From Symsagittifera roscoffensis (taxonomy: Eukaryota; Xenacoelomorpha; Acoela; Convolutidae): a stretch of 64,000 bases of DNA. A model generated the notes under the pieces. That model had not been told where the DNA came from. It did no database searches and saw nothing but the letters and a program-made list of their open reading frames with translations. This document shows positions 37,788 to 47,632 of this stretch, one piece after another; position 1 is the first letter of the stretch, and each line of letters opens with the position of its first letter. The position numbers were made by a program, and so were the translations under genes. The DNA lies in NCBI RefSeq assembly GCF_963678635.1, contig NC_087062.1, positions 36,298,052 through 36,362,051 on the forward strand. The letters run 5' to 3'.

Positions 37788-37987
37788 NNNNNNNNNNNNN
37801 NNNNNNNNNNNNNNNNNNNNNNNNNNNNNNNNNNNNNNNNNNNNNNNNNNNNNNNNNNNNNNNNNNNNNNNNNNNNNNNNNNNNNNNNNNNNNNNNNNNN
37901 NNNNNNNNNNNNNNNNNNNNNNNNNNNNNNNNNNNNNNNNNNNNNNNNNNNNNNNNNNNNNNNNNNNNNNNNNNNNNNNNNNNNNNN
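37788..37987. other. Assembly gap (200 N)
   Basis: Exactly 200 N, a usual placeholder size for a gap of unknown length. The true sequence here is missing. Confidence 0.99.
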
Positions 37988-38123
37988 GGGTATATAAAGA
38001 ACTGGATGTGGATGGTTGAAGGATGGTTGATTTGTTGAAACACGAGTTGAGTCTTTAATTCTCGCTGGTGGAGCAGTAATAGGAATCAGGTTCACCGGCT
38101 GGTTTGCCGTATTGACTGTTGTA

Positions 38124-39191
38124 TTAATTGGGGGAGAAGCATGTAATGTGTGGACCATTGCTGCTGGAATACGTGGAATGAAAAGAAGCGGGGGCGAGGA
38201 CGGGGCGGGGGCGAGGACGGGGCGGGGGTGGTGGCGGCGGCGGTGGGAGAGGTTGAGAAGGAATCTTCAAATTATGAACGGTAGATGATACCACCGATTG
38301 TAATGGTAGGCAAACGCTTGGGTTGCTACTGGATGGAAAAAGGTGGACGTTTATTAGATCAACCGTGCTTGGTGGTAGAAACAAAGAAACCAAATTGGCG
38401 ATGCCCGGAGGTTGAGGTTCTTGTCGGTGAGCAATGGTTATAGTTGATGCAAGTTCCGACGAATGTGTATCGAGTGCTTCATCTACCCAATCTTTTGTTC
38501 GGGTTTCAGCGACAACTTGTTGTGTTCTACTCGAAGGCAGAGCGGTTTTATTGATGTCAGTATTAATGTCCGAATCATCATCCATTAACTCTGTTTCAAC
38601 TATTTTGGCCTCATTGAGCTTTCGTTTGTTCTCCTCAATAAGTGTCTCAAGAGCCAATTCGTTTTCTTTTTCTTTTAGGCGGATACCTGTTTCATTTAGT
38701 CGCTCGATCTCAAGACGTCGCAATTTTGCTATTTCGAGTTCGCGTTTGCGCTGACTGGAAGTCATTGAAGACGCTCTAGAGTGCAGGGAGCTATATCGGG
38801 TGGACCGGTTGACAGTTGAAGCAGCTCGCGATGCTTGCGGGTCAGCATCTCCAGTCTCTGGAAACAAAGTTTTCGCCATTTCCAAGTGCTTAATTGACAA
38901 TTCCAACATTTCATCTCGAGCGCAAGTAATGCTGATCAACCAAGTGTCAAGATCAGCGAGAGCACTGCTAGGTTCTAGCGTTTTTTGAGCAAGAATGCGA
39001 AGGTCGTCGTTTTTCCTTAGTGCGTTTTCTATTGCTATTTGGCACTGCTGGATAGACCTTTCAACTTTGACTGTCCTTACCTTTGCTAAGAATGAGTCTT
39101 TCAGATCTGAATAGAGCCTAGAAAATTCCTCCTCATATTTCCTACGTCCGTCAAAACACCTAGACAGCTTCTGAGCTTGCTTATCTGTCAT
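38124..39191 (-). CDS. BEL/Pao-like Gag-type protein, 355 aa, intact ORF
   Basis: Begins ATG at 39191 and is open to 38124. The N-terminal ~110 residues are helical; residues ~130-155 are Ser/Arg-rich; residues ~150-205 form a charged coiled coil (KRELEIAKLRRLEIERL and following), the layout typical of the N-terminal region of BEL/Pao retrotransposon polyproteins. The C-terminal part has a run of ten Pro, then Arg-Pro repeats. Base composition differs sharply from the surrounding element (balanced, with GC-rich polyproline codons). No protease or RT is visible before the gap. An alternative is a domesticated gag-like gene. Confidence 0.5.
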   Translation of the reverse strand: MTDKQAQKLSRCFDGRRKYEEEFSRLYSDLKDSFLAKVRTVKVERSIQQCQIAIENALRKNDDLRILAQKTLEPSSALADLDTWLISITCARDEMLELSIKHLEMAKTLFPETGDADPQASRAASTVNRSTRYSSLHSRASSMTSSQRKRELEIAKLRRLEIERLNETGIRLKEKENELALETLIEENKRKLNEAKIVETELMDDDSDINTDINKTALPSSRTQQVVAETRTKDWVDEALDTHSSELASTITIAHRQEPQPPGIANLVSLFLPPSTVDLINVHLFPSSSNPSVCLPLQSVVSSTVHNLKIPSQPLPPPPPPPPPRPRPRPVLAPASFHSTYSSSNGPHITCFSPN

Positions 39192-40145
39192 GACTTAGCT
39201 TTAAATAAAGGAAAAGCGGGCGGTTGTGAACTATCGAAAAAAGGGGATTAAAAAGTCAAGTGTGATGTCACTCTTCACACCTGCTCAGAAAAAACCGGAG
39301 TTGCAATAAAGATTGTCACACTTTACTTTACAAAGGGGGGTGGGGAAGTTCACCTTTACGATTTAGAGAGAGCGGAAATAAAAAAAAAGGAAAACAGTAA
39401 TTTAGAATTAAATTACAAATTGAAATACATTGACATTACAAAGAATATCAAAGGTTCTTTGCAGCAAATTCGACAGCTAGGCGGCGCTTGCGTTCGGCAC
39501 GACGCTTTTTTTTGAGAGGGTCGCTTTTTTTTATCTTTATTTTTCTTAAGTTTGCCGTATTACTTCGGACTATCGAGAAAGACTTTAGTTCAAGGTCAGT
39601 TTCTTGTTGAATTTGGAAGTACTGACGGAGTAAGCGAGTGTCTTTCTGCTTACGCTTAGAGATTAAGTCGCCAGTCACGCTTGAAATTAAAATGCCCGTT
39701 GAGCAAAGCAAATTGTAGATATTAGGAGTTTCGACTCGTTGACAATATACAATTGCAACAATATTACTTTTGTAATAAAGCAGAATGTTGCGCAGTTCGA
39801 ATTCCGGGAGTGCTGTATCGTTGTTACTATTGTGCTTGCTGATTGAATTGTTGATCAGGTCGTGCCAGAATTATTATATCATTTCTATGGGCTAATTCGC
39901 CGTCTAAAAAAGTTTGGGCACGTTTTGATTGGTCCTTGTGGTTGAGACTTAAACCACCAAGGGCATAACAGTATTGCGATCTACGGTTTTGCTTGGCTAT
40001 ACGTAGCGTTTTATGAGCACAAGAGAGCGAGCTAGTGGCTAATATATACATTTACGACGGCATTCGGCACGATAAAAATCTGGGGGGAATCAAGAAACCG
40101 GATTTTGAGAATCTCACACCTGCTCAGAAACAACCGGAGTTGCAA
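39192..40145 (-). repeat. Possible LTR/leader of the BEL/Pao-like insert
   Basis: A 32-bp sequence, TCACACCTGCTCAGAAA... to ...GGAGTTGCAA, occurs at 39275-39306 and 40114-40145 with one mismatch, 839 bp apart. Between them is an AATAAAG (on the minus strand near 39310) and a TATATATTAG (near 40040). This could be an LTR of about 0.84 kb directly upstream of the gag-like ORF. Two minus-strand frames of 87 and 74 codons (39448-39711, 39827-40051) are unrecognised. Confidence 0.35.
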
Positions 40146-40939
40146 AAACTCAAAGGGATTGACTTGATACAGTGCTAAGGGGTCTGTACACTGCGTAATT
40201 TTGCAGTGCTTACGTTTGCCGGGCTGTTTTTTTTTCGCAAAAAGAATGACAAAATTTTTTTCTTTTTTTCGAAAAATTTTTTTTTCTTCTTATCGTCTAC
40301 GTCAGTTTAGTACCGAAATTAGACGATTTGGGGTCGATTTCGGATTTTTCAATTTTTTGCGAAAATTTTCTCAAAAATTTTCACAAAATTTTTTTCTAAC
40401 GGGTCGGAACGGTCGGTTCGGGTTTGAGTTATCGACTACTAAATTTAAACTAGCAAATGAAACCAAAATTTTAACTTATAGTCAAATTTTTTCGATTTGA
40501 GTATTGTTAGACTATTGGCAAAAGCACGGTAAACATAATGAAATCAACATTTTAGCACACTGAATGGATTTGATGGGTCACAATAAAAAACTTTAAAGGA
40601 TCGTAAAACAATTATAGCTCTGGTTTATGAAGAAACTAAACTGAAAAGTTACGTCTTACAATAGTTTTTTTTGTCAATTTCGGCCATCAAAAACGGTTGG
40701 GGAGATTCCTGTCTCACTTGCAGGTAGCTGTCTGCATACACTTTCATGAAATTGCGCAATCACCTTTCACTGAGGTACTTCTCACTCACAAAAAACTGAG
40801 TCGTCAAGGGTTTCGTCTGGTTTGTCATCGATTGTCGGCGGACCATGTTTCCACCTGTGTTCGGTCTGTGGTGGGTCGGTCGAGTATATCGTCGGTCTGT
40901 ATATTGGATGTATGTATCTCGATTGAGAACACGATTGTT

Positions 40940-40999
<60 letters not shown>

Positions 41000-41256
41000 C
41001 CTTCAATAATTATCAAAAATCATTAAGAGGAAACAACGGAATAATATCTGTTTCGGAACAAAATTATCAAATCATAAACGAAATCGAAATCGAAAGCGAC
41101 TTTATTGTCACTACTTTTGCCAATAAGTGGGTATTTTAACGCTTGCCAGAAGTTAGAAGTCAATTCTGGGCAAAGTCTAATTAAGTTCATGTCCAGAACA
41201 TCATTTAAAAACAAGTTTGACTTAGGAACATTTTTTATCCGGTTCAAATCAAGTGT
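40146..41256. other. Foreign DNA inside copy C env, no gene seen
   Basis: AT-rich sequence with T/A homopolymers (40225-40400), an inverted repeat CACTGC/GCAGTG near 40190-40208 and a TA microsatellite. It is not homologous to the element. Frames such as 40201-40500 and 41023-41247 show no recognisable domain. Confidence 0.5.
40942..40997. repeat. (TA)n microsatellite
   Basis: About 28 uninterrupted TA units. Short reading frames across it are meaningless. Confidence 0.97.
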
Positions 41257-41308
41257 ATTCCAAGTTTTTTAGTAGTAAAATACTTGGAATGACCGGGATT
41301 TGAACCGG
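41238..41308. repeat. Inverted duplication of the tRNA-like 3' end
   Basis: CCGGTTCAAATC...ATTCCAAGT on the + strand at 41238-41265 is repeated in inverted form at 41282-41308, where it is the 3' half of the tRNA-like sequence. Arms ATTCCAAGT/ACTTGGAAT pair perfectly around a 16-bp loop. Confidence 0.7.
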
Positions 41309-41362
41309 CGACCTTTCGGTTTCAGGTCAAGTACGTTACCGCTAGACTAGCTGGTCTTGGTA
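41288..41362 (-). tRNA. tRNA-like sequence, probably a pseudogene
   Basis: On the minus strand the Pol III B-box GGTTCAAATCC (41296-41306) is perfect and an A-box-like TAGTCTAGCGGT lies upstream (about 41338-41350). An anticodon-arm-like GACCT/AGGTC pair encloses nine rather than seven bases. The T-stem has mismatches and the acceptor ends do not pair. I therefore do not assign an anticodon; it is likely a tRNA fossil or tRNA-derived repeat. Confidence 0.4.
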
Positions 41363-41374
41363 TGCTTTCATTTT

Positions 41375-42143
41375 AGTTTCAAACTTGAACACATACGTAC
41401 ACAACAATTTCAAGAATTACTCACAAAAAATGACACAATACAACAACGATCCATAGATCAAAACTTACAGAAACTTGCAGAAACAGCAGGCTTTTCAGAC
41501 ATCTACGCACGAGACAACAGCAAATATTTTAAAGACATAAAAGATTATATTCACTTAAATGGCGAAAAATACAGACCACAAGATATATCACCAATAAATA
41601 TTTTTAGTTTTGTAATTTTGAAAAACAATTTTTTTGCCTTTCTAGGATGACCCTACTACATCTGAGAAAGATTGACTATATTATACGCAATGTTTAATTT
41701 TCTTGGATTCATTTTCTCTCCACTAACAATACACACACAAGTAAGCCAGCAAGCAAACGTAGCACGCATACTTTTTGCAGGACTTTTTGGAGTATTCTCT
41801 ACATCAATAAATAAAATACTTTTAGACATCAAATAAAAAAAATACACCAAACTATCAACAACACCGAACACATATGACAATTCACAAAACAATACAAATA
41901 CATCGCCTACGGCACCACAATTACAAGCTTAAACATTAACCATCCTTTATCATTAGTACCACAAAATTTCAGAAATATAGCCCTGACAGACCTCATATTT
42001 TCAACACTTAATTACCCACTAAGCCCAATTCAACACATAATAACCCAACAATGTATTATAGAAGACACATACGAGAAAATTATAGAACAACCACATAACA
42101 CTAACTTTCGTTCTCAGAACAATCATCTTTTTAGCCCACGATG
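41375..42143 (+). pseudogene. Envelope-like protein, C-terminal part (copy C)
   Basis: Matches copy D Env from residue ~610 onward: I-R-T-Q-Q-F-Q-E-L-L, I-D-Q-N-L-Q-K-L-A-E-T-A-G-F, K-D-Y-I-H-L-N-G-E-K-Y-R-P-Q-D-I-S-P, then the membrane-proximal part. Frame breaks follow at 41650 and beyond. The end is the conserved CACGATGA, where the Env stop overlaps the ORF4 start. About 435 codons between residues ~175 and ~610 are missing in this copy. Confidence 0.8.
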
Positions 42144-43910
42144 AGCCGCCAAGTTGGATCACTCCATCGCTCAATTTCCTACCCAGCCAACCTTCAAAGC
42201 AACCTCCCCGTCATACCACTTGTTGCTGTCCCCCACCTGAATCACCTCATGATAACACTTCGTCCGGCATGGATTCAGATACTAATTCAAACACCACTGT
42301 ATATAATACTATTTCCCAGCTCAATAACTCAGATCTTGAGACCCCTGACGAATTTGACAACTCCGAACCCAGCTCATCTACATTTTCCCAACCTCCTTTT
42401 CAACCTCTCTACTCCCAAATAAGATTTGAACCTCCTTCCACTTACTCTTCTATTTCCAATGTAACACCCACATATTCCCCCTTGACCAGTGAACCTTCAG
42501 ACAACAACAGCTCTGTAAACACACAAATATCTCATGAACTTGACAATTTTATTACTCTTCAGCAACAATTACAGCACCCTCAGACACTAACCATTCACCT
42601 ACTCTCACAATCCATAATATCATCAAACCCAACAACTCCAACACCCTCTTCAAATTACCCCCTTCGCCAAACCCAACTCCCTCGTCAAATCTATCCTCAT
42701 CTAGTAGAAACCGAGCATATCGAACTTTCAAAAAGAAAATTCCCCAATACTCCATTTCTCTCTCACAGTCAAAACATTTGTTAATCACCCACTCCACACT
42801 AACACTAAAGAATATCTTCAATTTTGTTTACCCTTTTCCCCCAATACACCTTCTTTCATTCAAAACCCAATGACGAACACCCTACTTATGTTAATGAGCT
42901 CGTTTTATAGTCAACAATTTCATGGACATCATTTTATCACTTCAATAATCCACTATCACTGCCATTATATAACACCCCATATGATAACGAACAATGCAGC
43001 ATTCAACTCTAACTTTTAACAACCGCACTCAATCCAAAACAATTTAAACAGATCGGATAAAAACAGTCACTTTTCAGATTCACCGCACCCAAAAATAACG
43101 AATATTCCATCGATCACTACGACCATCACATCCAAAGACCAAGCGAAGACACCTTTCTGAACGACGATAGATTTGCTAACCCACAGCTAACAGAAAAACA
43201 ACATACGTTTTCAACCTCAATGATTTAGATAAAAAAATACGACCACGTCATTTCAGCAGCACTTCGTGATATTCAAGCCTTTGATTCTTATTTGAACAAA
43301 CTTAACAATTTCTCACAAATCTTTCATTTCCTCACAACCAAAGAACGTGATTTGCGCTGTTCACACGACATCATGTTACGAACAAAACAGACACACATCT
43401 ATAGTTACTATAAGCTCATCCAACAACCTTACACTCATAAAAGACCAGCACGGCAAATTCACCACAGATATCAATACCTTAACTCCAAATATACCTCACC
43501 AGTCTTTCTTAACTTCACATATTGCATTAAAGATACTAACCCACAAGGCATCCTCCGCAGTTATGTATGATCCCATCACCTAGATGTATATATTCTGTCC
43601 CTTAACTGAAACCTTCAACGTAGACGAATCCCGCCCACTAATCGTCCCACACGAATTCCAACAGCCCGTTGAAATCCCGATCCTGGAATTCATCGATAAC
43701 ACCAAATATAACCATAAACTTTATAACCTCATCCAAAACACACTTTATGAACTCTCGCCAAGCACTGAAGAGCACAAAATCATTAAAGCACTCGAATTGC
43801 TTTGGCCACTTCTCCAAACCAAATACAATATTCGTTTGATAGCTAAATTACTAACATCATTAGAAATCATCCACGACGTTTTTCCCCACGGGTTCTTCAC
43901 AGACGAATAA
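42141..43910 (+). pseudogene. ORF4 (copy C), frameshifted
   Basis: ATG at 42141 overlaps the Env TGA. Starts M-S-R-Q-V-G-S-L-H-R-S as in copy D. Ser/Thr/Pro/Asn-rich N-terminal part, then C-terminal blocks matching copy D; the last 108 codons (43584-43910) are open, beginning M-Y-I-F-C-P-L-T and ending D-V-F-P-H-G-F-F. About five frameshifts or stops lie between. Confidence 0.78.
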
Positions 43911-46003
43911 GGTAATATGATATAAATTATACTAACAAACTAGAACTAAAACTAACCAATCTTCATAAATGTTTTCTCTTTTTCTCTAGTCTTCACAGGC
44001 ACGATCATCAATCATCTACAAAAAAAAAACGAAACAAAAAACAGAAAATTTTTTCTAGAATCATAAATTTATATTAACCAATTACAATAAATGAACCAGT
44101 AAAATTTACCCCCAAAACAGCAATAAATTGATAAATAATTTCTTTTCCCGTATGCAAAAAATATTCTTAAAATGAAAATAAATTGATAATTTCAACCCCA
44201 CAAATAAAGCCGTAAAATTAATAATTTCAAAGTAGTAAATTAATAAAAATTGCCCATAAAATCAAAGCAGTACTAACCTTTTCAAGGACGCTTCTTCATA
44301 GTAATAAATACTCACTCGCCTACAATCCGATCCACAATCGCACAGTTCGCCCACGAAGAATTGTTTAAAATAATGAATTTAAGTTTTAACTTTCACTGAT
44401 AACATCTCTAACCAGTTTTAACTCATTTCGATAGTTCCTTTAGCCCGGTTGAAAAAGAATTATAGAATATTCCAAACTAACCAACGCAAGCCTAATCAAC
44501 ACCATAACCTAACAGCATGACTAAAAGAAGAAAATCCACGGTACCCAAACCGGATTAACACCACCTTAGAACTGGATAAATTATTCTTTTGAAGACAACT
44601 TTCAAGTCTGAACACAAAAGAACAAAACACAAAAAAACTAAAAGACAAAACCGAAACAAATTATTTGAATTTGGAAGAAAAGGACACAATCAAGACAAAA
44701 AGGAAAAAACCAGTAATAAAAAAGGCACGAAAGGTTTGAACACAAAAAGGACCCTCCAAACTAAAAACAAAATCAACAAAGATTTGATTATGTAAATAAT
44801 ACAATGCAGTATATCGATTGCATACAACCCAAAGACGAGCAGCAAGGAACTTGACAACCCAATCACACTCCAACTACGGAATGGCAGAACATACCCGACA
44901 TGCTGCCTACAGTCACTGCACTCAAAGGATTTAGAGTACGACTTGGCATCGCAGCAAAGGAAACGCATTGCAACAGAACAACGGCCATCTCGATGTTCAA
45001 GTATACGTACAGATCCAAGTCACCAGGCACTTCACCCAAAGTCAAATTACATGCCACTTCCCAACGAGATTGGAGCATTGCTATTCTATGATCAACCAAA
45101 TCAACACTCATCGCAGCCCATCAGAAATCATGATACGATCTCCTGAAACGATCGTGATAACAACCCTTCTTCCTAATGGAAAAACCTAATCGAAAAAGCA
45201 CCCCAGATACCGACACAATGTCTATTTGCAACACAAAAACACTTAAAAAACCACCAAAATCGAAACAGTCTGTTTTTGAAAAAAAAGACACAGCCAAAGA
45301 AAAAAAAGAGGAAACACCTAATAAACAATGAAAAGGATAAACACGAAAAAAGACTGTGCTCAAAGAGACGGTACAAGTATACTCCCTCAACAGGCCCAAC
45401 CCAGCAGTAAAGGACGTCCTGCGCATGCTCTGTAGCCTGCATCACCCACAGCGCTACACCACGCTTATAGCACACTAAATTTTTGATTAGAGTAGCTCTA
45501 GGATGAGTAACTATTTAAACTAACCAAAACTAATAAAAAACGCTTTTGCGAAAATAATTACAATTAACAACAACCATAACTAAAACTGAAATCACTAACA
45601 TGAAGCAGATCTAAATATATAACGAACAAAAGATACGAGCAGCAAAGAGAGATGAAACTGAACGACATTCTGACTTTGGTTTGGCAAATCTATTGGTTTG
45701 TTGAGTAGTCACAAACCTTACAGGATATGAATTATGGAGCCATTACCCCAGCAAAGGTACCCATTAAAAAAAACAATGGCCAACTTGATAATGAACTTGA
45801 AGATACGAATCCTAGTCACTTGGCGCTTCACACAGAGAAGTCAAACCCTATCTCGCTATTCGATGAATAGTTGACAATGCACGTAGTCTCGCTCTACTTA
45901 ACGAAATCGACACATCACTATATAATTCTGTAACTAAGACCCAATCTCTCAACTCAATCACGATACGCGAAACCTTCTTATTCAACACGAGAAACAGTAC
46001 TCC

Positions 46004-46101
<98 letters not shown>

Positions 46102-46263
46102 GAAGAGAACTACTCGAAAACACGAGCAACTGTTTTTTTTTCTCTCTTCACGCATTCACTGCTTCAACAGAATCTACTCCAAGAGCAAATCAAGAAATTT
46201 CTTCATCCATCTTTCACAAAAACCAAAACTTAAAACATTCAAGCTTTCTGAGCCCCGGATGGT
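43911..46263 (+). other. 3' UTR of copy C with internal duplication
   Basis: 2.35 kb non-coding. Carries the A/D landmarks (GCACAGTTCGCCCACGA near 44340, TAGCCCGGTTG near 44443, GTATACGTACAGATCC near 45002) and then a second, diverged round of the same order from about 45185 to 46130, so part of the UTR is tandemly duplicated. A CT microsatellite lies at 46009-46099. It ends CCCCGGATGG before the LTR, a PPT-like position. A possible short intron occupies its start (43912-43989). Confidence 0.65.
46009..46099. repeat. (CT)n microsatellite
   Basis: About 90 bp of CT units with three or four TTT or GT interruptions, inside the copy C 3' UTR. Confidence 0.97.
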
Positions 46264-46654
46264 TGGAACCAGTTAAAAAGAAGTATTTGTTAAATCCTAT
46301 TATGTTCTTGATAACTATCTCTGTAAAATACTTAGAACAAGCCAACACCGATCCATTACTATAACTTAAAATAAATTGTAAGGCTGAAACTATTTATAGT
46401 TTCAGCCAGAGTAGAATAAATTTAACTTAGGAAACAGTTGCTCTTCCTAGAACAGTTCTTGATTCTAAACCTCGCAATATTACCAGTATACACTAGAGCT
46501 ATTGAGACTAGGAGATATGAGAGTAAGGTTAGGATTGGCATTAGACTAAGAAGTTGCACATACCTATACCGCCGAAATTAGGATGGCGTGACGAACAGAC
46601 GGTGTACCTTATCCAAAATACTCTATAAGAAGGCCACCCCGGACCTAAACTCCA
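46264..46654 (+). repeat. 3' LTR of copy C (391 bp)
   Basis: Starts TGGAACC and ends AACTCCA. The U3 hairpin is at 46382-46407 with arms GGCTGAAACTA/TAGTTTCAGCC. The TATA-like word is changed to TATGAG. It differs at many positions from the 5' LTR of the same copy, which indicates an old insertion. Confidence 0.8.
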
Positions 46655-47224
46655 AACAGTAAGGATCACGTAAAACAATTTTCGATATAAGCCTTCGGGT
46701 GAAGTTTTTGTCAAAAAAGATATGGCTTTCACTCAAAAAAGATACTTGGCTTTCAGTCAAAAGTCATAAAACCGAATAAAAGGTAATCGCTACACCAAAC
46801 TCTCTCCTCAATATCATACTTTGCCCATCAGGCCTCACCCACCAGTTATTCACATCCTGAGCATTTTCATAGTCGGACTAACGCACCGTGTTGACAATCG
46901 CTTGAGCCCGCGTGACTTTTACTCTGAGTGGTTTTAGTGTGGACCACTCTAAAAAAACTAGCATGCCAACTAGGAAAGGTTTTTGCGGTTATTCAAAATT
47001 ATCGTGCTAAAGCTTTAATGTAATTTGGTACCACAATAGTTTCCCGACAGACTTTGAAGCAACACATTTGGCCGCAAAACGAAACCACAAGATATAAAAC
47101 TCATGGAAGTCAGGGCATTCTCCGAAGCAAAAAAAATGGGATCCAGCAGCACAACGCTCCCTAGCCAGGTGAAATACTATCCGGTGAATGCTTAACACTC
47201 TAGCAACAAACTAAAGTCAAATAC
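46655..47224. other. Spacer between copies C and D
   Basis: 570 bp. A stretch at about 46828-47000 resembles the element 3' UTR (GGCCTCACCCACC, CTAACGCACCGTG, GAGTGGTTTTAGTGTGGACCACTC) on the + strand, so it holds a fragment of a fifth, mostly lost copy. No gene. Confidence 0.5.
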
Positions 47225-47632
47225 TGAGTTAGGACCGAAGTGTAACTCATAGAGTAATTTCGGATAGGGTACACCGTCTGCTCGTCACGCTATCTTATTT
47301 TCGGCCGGATAGATTCGTGCAACTTCTTAGTCTAATACCGATCCTAATCTTACTCTTATACTATCTAGTCTCAGGTTGTTTAACTAGTCTCTGCTAGGCT
47401 CAATAGATCTAGGGTATACTGGTTTATTGCGGCTGCTGAAGTACTCGGGAGAGTCCAACTAACTTCTAAGTTAAATTCAAATCTCTCTGGTGCTGAAATT
47501 ACAAGTAATTTCAGCACTTACAAATAAGTGGATTGTTAGTTAGATGGATCATGATTGGTTAATATTAAATACTTTACATTGGTAAAATATCTAATTTATC
47601 CAATCATAAAATGTAATTTAGATCAGGTTCCA
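47225..47632 (-). repeat. 3' LTR of copy D (408 bp)
   Basis: On the minus strand it starts TGGAACC at 47632 and ends AACTCA at 47225. The U3 hairpin is at 47491-47516, with arms TGCTGAAATTA and TAATTTCAGCA. A TATAAGAG lies near 47353-47360. CCCGGATGGG immediately upstream (47633-47642) is the candidate polypurine tract. Confidence 0.82.

Larger units (their letters stand above)
26215..46654 (+). mobile_element. Copy C: element with both LTRs, interrupted in env
   Basis: Bounded by a 5' LTR (26215-26593) and 3' LTR (46264-46654). Order: PBS, leader, gag without its N-domain, protease, RT, RNase H, integrase, TM1, TM2, ORF3, Env N-terminal part, then an assembly gap and foreign DNA, then Env C-terminal part, ORF4, 3' UTR, 3' LTR. 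It is clearly mutated but less than B. I see no matching target-site duplication at the two ends. Confidence 0.85.

Noticed and set aside
40201-40500. 99-codon Phe-rich + ORF
   Set aside because: Arises from T homopolymers in non-coding DNA; no homology seen.
40782-41006. ORFs across the TA repeat
   Set aside because: Alternating Tyr-Ile is an artefact of (TA)n.
41288-41362. Functional tRNA gene that could prime the element
   Set aside because: Acceptor and T stems do not pair, anticodon loop is too long, and its 3' end does not complement the PBS of copy C.
45848-46129. 93-codon minus ORF rich in Arg-Glu
   Set aside because: It is the translation of the CT microsatellite.
26215-46654. Target-site duplication for copy C
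   Set aside because: The 4-6 bases next to the two LTRs do not match; mutation or recombination has removed it, or the LTRs come from different insertions.
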